This document shows, one piece after another, positions 62,055 to 64,000 of a stretch of 64,000 nt of DNA. Origin of the DNA: Yoonia sp. R2331 (GTDB taxonomy: Bacteria; Pseudomonadota; Alphaproteobacteria; Rhodobacterales; Rhodobacteraceae); NCBI RefSeq assembly GCF_041103235.1, contig NZ_JBGCUN010000002.1:1-64000 (forward strand). The letters run 5' to 3'. Numbering within the stretch: position 1 is the stretch's first letter; each line of letters opens with the position of its first letter. The notes below the pieces were generated by a model, which worked only from the letters and a program-made list of their open reading frames with translations, was not told the origin of the DNA and ran no database searches. The position numbers and the translations under genes were made by a program.

Positions 62055-62920
62055 CGCAAAAGACCGCGCAGATAGGCACCATAGGTGTTCTTGCCGAACA
62101 TGTCTGCGCGCGCCTCCAGCGCTGCATCATCAATCCAGCCCGCCTCATAGGCGATCTCTTCAGGTGATCCAGTCTGCAGTCCCTGCCGATCCTGCAAAGT
62201 GCGCACAAAATTCCCTGCGTCCAGCAGTGACGCATGTGTGCCCGTATCCAGCCAAGCAAAGCCGCGACCCATCTTTTCGACCGTTAGCAGCCCGTCGTTT
62301 AGGTACATTTCCAGCAGCGTAACAATCTCCAGCTCGCCACGTGCCGACGGTTTGACCGCGCGCGCACGTTCCGGCGCACTGCCGTCCAGAAAGTACAAGC
62401 CCGTTACCGCATAGGGTGACGGCGCGACCTCGGGCTTTTCGATGATTGCCTTGACCGTATCGCCCTCAAAATCGACGACGCCATAACGTTCAGGATCAGA
62501 CACGCGGTAGCCAAAAACCGTGCCGCCTTCAGCCTGTAGATCGGCCTTTTGCAGGCTATCGGGCAATCCATGCCCAAAAAAGATATTGTCCCCCAGAACC
62601 ATCGCACTGGGCGCGCCATCCAGAAAGTCTTCGGCCAGTACATAGGCCTGTGCAAGCCCATCAGGGCTGGGCTGTACAATCCAGGTCAGGCTGATCCCCC
62701 ATTGCGATCCATCACCCATAAGTCTCTGAAATTGAGCCTGATCTTGTGGCGTTGTAATCATCGCAATCTCGCGTATCCCGGCCAGCATTAGGATGCTGAG
62801 CGGGTAAAAGATCATCGGCTTGTCATACACCGGCAAAAGCTGCTTCGACACCGCAAGCGTCATCGGATAAAGCCGCGTGCCGGACCCACCGGCGAGGATG
62901 ATCCCCTTGCGCTGCGTCAT
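62048..62920 (-). CDS. rfbA: Glucose-1-phosphate thymidylyltransferase
   Basis: First enzyme of dTDP-L-rhamnose synthesis. 290 residues: RKGIILAGGSGTRLYPMTLAVSKQLLPVYDKPMIFYPL in outline (nucleotide and Mg site), MGDGSQWGISLTW, LGDNIFFGHG, VFGYRVSDPERYGVV, and FAWLDTGTHASLLDA. All are as in RmlA. The ATG at 62,920 overlaps the rfbD stop by four bases. The order rfbB-rfbD-rfbA on the minus strand is partly visible; rfbC is not inside the window. Confidence 0.97.
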   Translation of the reverse strand: MTQRKGIILAGGSGTRLYPMTLAVSKQLLPVYDKPMIFYPLSILMLAGIREIAMITTPQDQAQFQRLMGDGSQWGISLTWIVQPSPDGLAQAYVLAEDFLDGAPSAMVLGDNIFFGHGLPDSLQKADLQAEGGTVFGYRVSDPERYGVVDFEGDTVKAIIEKPEVAPSPYAVTGLYFLDGSAPERARAVKPSARGELEIVTLLEMYLNDGLLTVEKMGRGFAWLDTGTHASLLDAGNFVRTLQDRQGLQTGSPEEIAYEAGWIDDAALEARADMFGKNTYGAYLRGLLRQ

Positions 62921-63765
62921 GCGTCTGCCTCCATTACCTCTGCCACAACCCGCGCCAACGCTGGTTTCCATGCAGGTGGTCTAATCCCGAAAGTGTCCGT
63001 CAACGTGGCGCAATCAAGCCTTGAATTGGACGGCCGCTTTGCCGGTGTCGGATAGGCACTGCTGGGAATATCCGTCACGGTCACCCGCTGGCCGCTTGCC
63101 GCAAACACCGCGCGGGCGAAATCCGCCCAAGAGGTGCTGGGCTGGCCGCTGAAATGATAGGTGCCCACTTTGCGCGCATCATCCAACTGCGCGGCAATCT
63201 CCAGACAGGCCGCCGCAATCGCATCTGCGGGCGTTGGACCAGTCACTTGATCAGCCACCACATTCAGCGCATCGCGCGTGGCCCCCAACCGCAGCATCGT
63301 CTTCACGAAATTCGCACCATCGGCGGAAAAGACAGCCGCCGTGCGCAAGATCACTGCCCGCCCGCCCGCCGCGCGCACAGCAACTTCGCCCGCCAGCTTG
63401 CTGCGGCCATAGGCACCCAGCGGGCCGGTCGCCGCATCCGGCGCCCAAGGCGCGTGACCACTGCCATCAAACACATAATCGGTCGAGATATGCAAAAACG
63501 GGACGTCGCGCGCCGCACAGGCTGCCGCCATATGGCCGGGTGCCGTTGCGTTGATCGCCGTCGCAAGCGCCTCGTCTTCTTCGGCCCGGTCCACAGCCGT
63601 GTAGGCCGCAGCATTGATCACCGCATTTGGCGCACGCGCAGCGATCAACTCTGCAATCGGGTCAGGCTCTGCCAGATCCAGCGTTTCGCGACCCACGCAA
63701 TCTGCGCCCAAACGCCCCAGCGCCAGCGCCACCTGACCGGAGCGTCCGAACACCAGCACACTCAT
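62917..63765 (-). CDS. rfbD: dTDP-4-dehydrorhamnose reductase
   Basis: Last step of dTDP-L-rhamnose synthesis. 282 residues with a Rossmann start MSVLVFGRSGQVALAL, AVINAAAYTAVDRAEED, the catalytic ISTDYVFDGSG and GAYGRSKLAGE (Tyr-x3-Lys), and FSGQPSTSWADFARAVF. The ATG at 63,765 overlaps the rfbB stop by four bases. The frame upstream to 63,840 is antisense-like extension inside rfbB and is not used. Confidence 0.96.
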   Translation of the reverse strand: MSVLVFGRSGQVALALGRLGADCVGRETLDLAEPDPIAELIAARAPNAVINAAAYTAVDRAEEDEALATAINATAPGHMAAACAARDVPFLHISTDYVFDGSGHAPWAPDAATGPLGAYGRSKLAGEVAVRAAGGRAVILRTAAVFSADGANFVKTMLRLGATRDALNVVADQVTGPTPADAIAAACLEIAAQLDDARKVGTYHFSGQPSTSWADFARAVFAASGQRVTVTDIPSSAYPTPAKRPSNSRLDCATLTDTFGIRPPAWKPALARVVAEVMEADA

Positions 63766-64000
63766 GCGGTGCCCAGCCGTTCGCCCACGCCCGCGCGGTC
63801 CATCAGCCCTTGGAGCCAATCGCCGTTTTCCAGATACCATTCAACCGTCAGCCGCAGCCCTTCGTCCACAGTCACGGACGGGGTCCAGCCCAGTTCCGCC
63901 TGAACACGGCTGGCATCAATGGCATAGCGCTGATCGTGGCCGGGCCTGTCGGTAACAAAGGTGATCTGGTCGGCGTAAGGGTGATTGGCCGGACGCAACT
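63762..64000 (-). CDS. rfbB: C-terminal end of dTDP-glucose 4,6-dehydratase
   Basis: Only the last 79 codons or so are in the window; the rest lies beyond 64,000. The pattern ITFVTDRPGHDQRYAIDASRVQAELGWTPSVTVDEGLRLTVEWYLENGDW in outline is the end of RmlB, where the RPGHDRRYAID element contacts the sugar nucleotide. It makes dTDP-4-keto-6-deoxyglucose, used for rhamnose. Coupled to rfbD by ATGA. Confidence 0.93.
   Translation of the reverse strand, partial: LRPANHPYADQITFVTDRPGHDQRYAIDASRVQAELGWTPSVTVDEGLRLTVEWYLENGDWLQGLMDRAGVGERLGTA

Noticed and set aside
1-64000. CRISPR arrays, rRNA, tRNA or insertion sequences
   Set aside because: No regularly spaced repeats, transposase frames, or tRNA/rRNA-like stretches were seen on reading; a covariance-model scan could still find a tRNA that was missed.

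Overview
The window looks like chromosomal DNA of a marine alphaproteobacterium of the Rhodobacteraceae (roseobacter group). The grounds are: a spike base protein of the type known from the Rhodobacter capsulatus gene transfer agent (GTA), an XrtD-like exosortase fused to EpsI, TRAP transport plus dimethylglycine-dehydrogenase-like and MttB-like genes, YjbF/YjbH-type genes, high GC, and dense ATGA-coupled operons. This assignment is inference from gene content; no rRNA or tRNA gene was seen.

Most of the window is one very large exopolysaccharide (EPS) region. Bases 1-9,900 hold the start of an unknown surface-type protein, a phytase-like secreted protein, Ugd (UDP-glucuronate), an LTA-synthase-like membrane protein, ManC (GDP-mannose), an acyltransferase and two glycosyltransferases. 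Bases 9,900-15,550 form a minus-strand operon: Wzy-like polymerase, two GT2 enzymes around a sulfotransferase, Wzx flippase, GT61. Bases 15,757-20,425 hold a three-gene plus-strand cassette that does not look like EPS synthesis: a GTA/phage-type spike base protein, then two large beta-rich proteins without signal peptides (Ig-like/propeller/lectin-like, and PKD/beta-helix). Bases 20,500-29,900 hold a GT4 enzyme, an AsnB-type amidotransferase, two GT2 enzymes, exosortase-EpsI, a CysE-like acetyltransferase, a DUF535 protein and a WecB/TagA/CpsF transferase. Bases 29,900-34,000 hold a Wza-like lipoprotein with YjbF and YjbH. Bases 34,100-38,720 hold a phosphatase, three more sulfotransferases and a second Wzx.

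Bases 38,790-52,848 are a block of catabolic genes with no evident link to EPS: xylose isomerase with a LacI regulator, an aldo/keto reductase, an IclR regulator, a TRAP transporter, a GMC oxidoreductase, and an operon of a DMGDH-like enzyme, a non-pyrrolysine MttB-family methyltransferase and a TetR regulator. The last operon is preceded by a tandem palindromic operator.

Bases 52,845-64,000 return to EPS. A minus operon (initiating sugar transferase, PrsT-like TPR lipoprotein, Wza-like export protein, outer-membrane barrel) diverges from a plus operon (ExeA-like ATPase, Wzz-like chain-length protein, CpsD-like tyrosine kinase). This is the set that accompanies exosortases in PEP-CTERM-type EPS loci. 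It is followed by RfbA, RfbD and the end of RfbB for dTDP-rhamnose. Together the genes predict a sulfated, probably acylated polymer containing uronic acid, mannose-derived sugar and rhamnose, made by a Wzx/Wzy route, possibly as two polymers.

The most notable point is the spike cassette inside the EPS locus. In R. capsulatus the GTA head spikes bind the capsule of recipient cells, so this cassette may recognise, or co-evolve with, the polymer encoded around it.
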